From Betaproteobacteria bacterium HGW-Betaproteobacteria-2 (lineage in GTDB: Bacteria; Pseudomonadota; Gammaproteobacteria; Burkholderiales; Methylophilaceae), in NCBI GenBank assembly GCA_002842255.1, contig PHCM01000100.1, forward strand, positions 1 to 6,017: a stretch of 6,017 nt of DNA, in the 5' to 3' direction. Below, in pieces: positions 4,589 through 6,017 of the stretch. The notes beneath the pieces are model-generated. The model searched no databases, was not told the DNA's origin, and saw only the letters and a list, made by a program, of their open reading frames with translations. A program made the translations under genes and the position numbers. Every line of letters starts with the position of its first letter. Within the stretch, counting starts at the first letter, position 1.

Positions 4589-6017
4589 TTTTCTGATAGA
4601 TGACGACGAATTTCTCGCCCTTGCGGTTGCCGACGCGATGAACTTCCCTATAGTCCGGCAGCTTTTCAGCAAGGTAGGCCGCTTTCCAGTATTCGTCTTC
4701 CTCTTCACTGAGGAGCAGGAATTCGTATGCATGAATTGAATCGTCCTCGACAGCTGCGGTTATCTTTTCCCAGACATCCATCCAAGTGCCGATAAAGGGC
4801 TCGCCAGCGTAATGGCGGACTCTGGAACTGTCATAAAATACAGGTAGTTGGTCCGGGTTATGTGCCTGGACCCAAGTGACCGCATCCTGTTGGTAGTTGT
4901 AGCCTTCGCGCTTGGGTAGAAGACTTTTGACCATGCCGAGAATTAATATGACCAGCAAGATGAGCACTAGCCATCTTTTTTTCGCTGGCAAGCCTGGCAG
5001 ACGGCGCAGGAGTTCGCGTAGGCCGAAGGCTGCCAGCACCATCATTATCAAGGCAAGTGGCACTACGTAGCGGCCAGACAGCACAAACACCTTGAATATG
5101 ATGAGGAACATGTCGACCAGGGCGATGATCATCACAGCTGCCAAAATCTTCCATGCATCCTGCACGAGGAGTCTTTGGCGTAACCAGGTGGCGTAAACCG
5201 CCAAGCCGGCGGTGAGCCAGCCGGCCGTCGATAGCGCCTTACTGATCATGACGAAAAGGAAGGTCAGCACCAGACCTTCGGCCGCAAATTCATCCAGAAA
5301 GTTGCCCAGAACATCCGCAGCCATGACTTCGGAGCGGCGGCTGAAACGTGCTGTCATTTCCTGTAGCAGGTCGGGTGTGACAATCTCTTTCAATCTGCCA
5401 AGATGCTGTATGGAGAGATCGTTGAAGCCGATATACAGTGCGAGGGCGAAAACAATGGCGATGTTGACGCTGTGAGCCTTCAACAGTGCCACACAGCATT
5501 CTTTTATCACAGTATGCGGGCGCCACAGCAGAACCAGCGGGAGTGCGGCGAGGTAAGTGATGCCTTCTACGCGGAACAGCATGGCGACCATCATCGCCAG
5601 TTGCCAGGCGATGGCATCAGTCCAGGATAGTGAACGATAAAAGCGCACGAAGAACACGAGGCTGGTCAGGAAGAATGCCCAGAAGCCCTGATCGCGTAGC
5701 AGCATCTGTAGGGCATCGCCGACGATGTATTGTGAACTGAACAGCAGCAGTCCGCCGCAGAGTAGCGTGAGGTTATCGCCGTCGCAGAGACGAATCAGTT
5801 TCAGGAAAGAGAGCGTGGCAATGCCGAAGAACAGGACATTCAGAATCTGTGCGGAAAAATGCAGACTGAAGCCACTAACCGTGTGTACCAGTGCAATGAG
5901 GCCACTATAGAGCGGCCAAGGGAACAATTTGAAACCTTGTTGCCACTCTCCCAGTGCGAACAGGCGTGCGGCTTCAAAATAGAGTACCGAGTCGTTGTTG
6001 ATCCAGCCATGCTGAAT
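4581..6017 (-). CDS. GT-C-like polytopic membrane glycosyltransferase, 5' truncated
   Basis: The minus-strand frame is open from the right edge to a TGA at 4583-4581, giving 478 visible residues. The start lies outside the window, and the TTG at 5927-5925 is internal. The first visible residues contain NNDSVLYFEAARLFALGEW (7-25), which resembles the first periplasmic loop of ArnT/PMT-type GT-C enzymes (Asp, then Y..A..L..G.W); Asp9 is the likely catalytic or metal-binding acidic residue. Roughly ten to twelve hydrophobic segments follow between about residues 34 and 366. LRDQGFW (107-113) sits ahead of one of them, and LSGRYVVPLAL (313-323) is another pattern seen in GT-C proteins. A soluble C-terminal domain (about 370-478) has an acidic SEEEDEYW patch (437-444) and is probably periplasmic. 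The family would use a polyprenyl-phosphate sugar to glycosylate a lipid, glycan or protein in the periplasm. It is transcribed against the galE run, so it is a separate unit. The GT-C assignment is by pattern; it could also be an uncharacterised membrane protein of the locus. Confidence 0.7.
   Translation of the reverse strand: MQHGWINNDSVLYFEAARLFALGEWQQGFKLFPWPLYSGLIALVHTVSGFSLHFSAQILNVLFFGIATLSFLKLIRLCDGDNLTLLCGGLLLFSSQYIVGDALQMLLRDQGFWAFFLTSLVFFVRFYRSLSWTDAIAWQLAMMVAMLFRVEGITYLAALPLVLLWRPHTVIKECCVALLKAHSVNIAIVFALALYIGFNDLSIQHLGRLKEIVTPDLLQEMTARFSRRSEVMAADVLGNFLDEFAAEGLVLTFLFVMISKALSTAGWLTAGLAVYATWLRQRLLVQDAWKILAAVMIIALVDMFLIIFKVFVLSGRYVVPLALIMMVLAAFGLRELLRRLPGLPAKKRWLVLILLVILILGMVKSLLPKREGYNYQQDAVTWVQAHNPDQLPVFYDSSRVRHYAGEPFIGTWMDVWEKITAAVEDDSIHAYEFLLLSEEEDEYWKAAYLAEKLPDYREVHRVGNRKGEKFVVIYQKMR

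Noticed and set aside
4557..4739. Short plus-strand open frame after the operon
   Set aside because: It lies almost wholly antisense to the C-terminus of the minus-strand membrane protein, and its start falls within the loop of the inverted repeat without a Shine-Dalgarno.
5925..5927. TTG as the start of the minus-strand membrane protein
   Set aside because: The frame continues to the right edge and the extra 30 residues contain the GT-C-like NNDSVLYFEAARLFALGEW loop, so the true start is outside the window.

Overview
The window looks like part of a cell-envelope polysaccharide locus (lipopolysaccharide core, O-antigen or similar glycan) from a Gram-negative bacterium, probably a gamma- or betaproteobacterium. 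This rests on gene content: a WaaP/InaA-like kinase-fold protein of the kind labelled 'toluene tolerance protein' beside Pseudomonas LPS genes, followed by galE, glycosyltransferases and an FkbM methyltransferase. The sequence alone does not fix the genus. No rRNA, tRNA, insertion sequence, integrase or CRISPR array was seen.

Layout. (1) Bases 1-626, plus strand: the C-terminal part of an LPS-kinase-like protein whose start lies off the left edge. (2) A 91-base gap with no convincing promoter or terminator. (3) Bases 718-4515, plus strand: four tightly packed genes. They encode a UDP-glucose 4-epimerase (GalE), a GT4-type GT-B glycosyltransferase, an FkbM-type SAM-dependent methyltransferase, and a DUF6625-like putative GT-A glycosyltransferase. 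Each of the three junctions is a 4-base stop/start overlap (TTGA, TTGA, ATGA), so the genes are very probably one translationally coupled operon. (4) Bases 4516-4580: a short convergent gap holding half of an inverted repeat. (5) Bases 4581-6017, minus strand: a large polytopic membrane protein resembling GT-C (ArnT/PMT-like) glycosyltransferases, cut by the right edge.

Working together (inference): GalE would supply UDP-galactose or UDP-GalNAc. The GT4 enzyme and the DUF6625-like protein would add sugars to a growing glycan at the cytoplasmic face of the inner membrane. The FkbM enzyme would O-methylate a sugar, a common way of capping or diversifying surface glycans. The convergent GT-C protein could add a lipid-linked sugar on the periplasmic side. 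The kinase-fold protein belongs to a family tied to LPS-core phosphorylation, but it lacks the usual catalytic-loop aspartate.

The window is mostly recognisable enzyme families. I found no clearly new system. The points most worth checking are the degenerate catalytic loop of the kinase-like protein, the run of coupled TTG starts, and the uncharacterised DUF6625-like and GT-C-like proteins.
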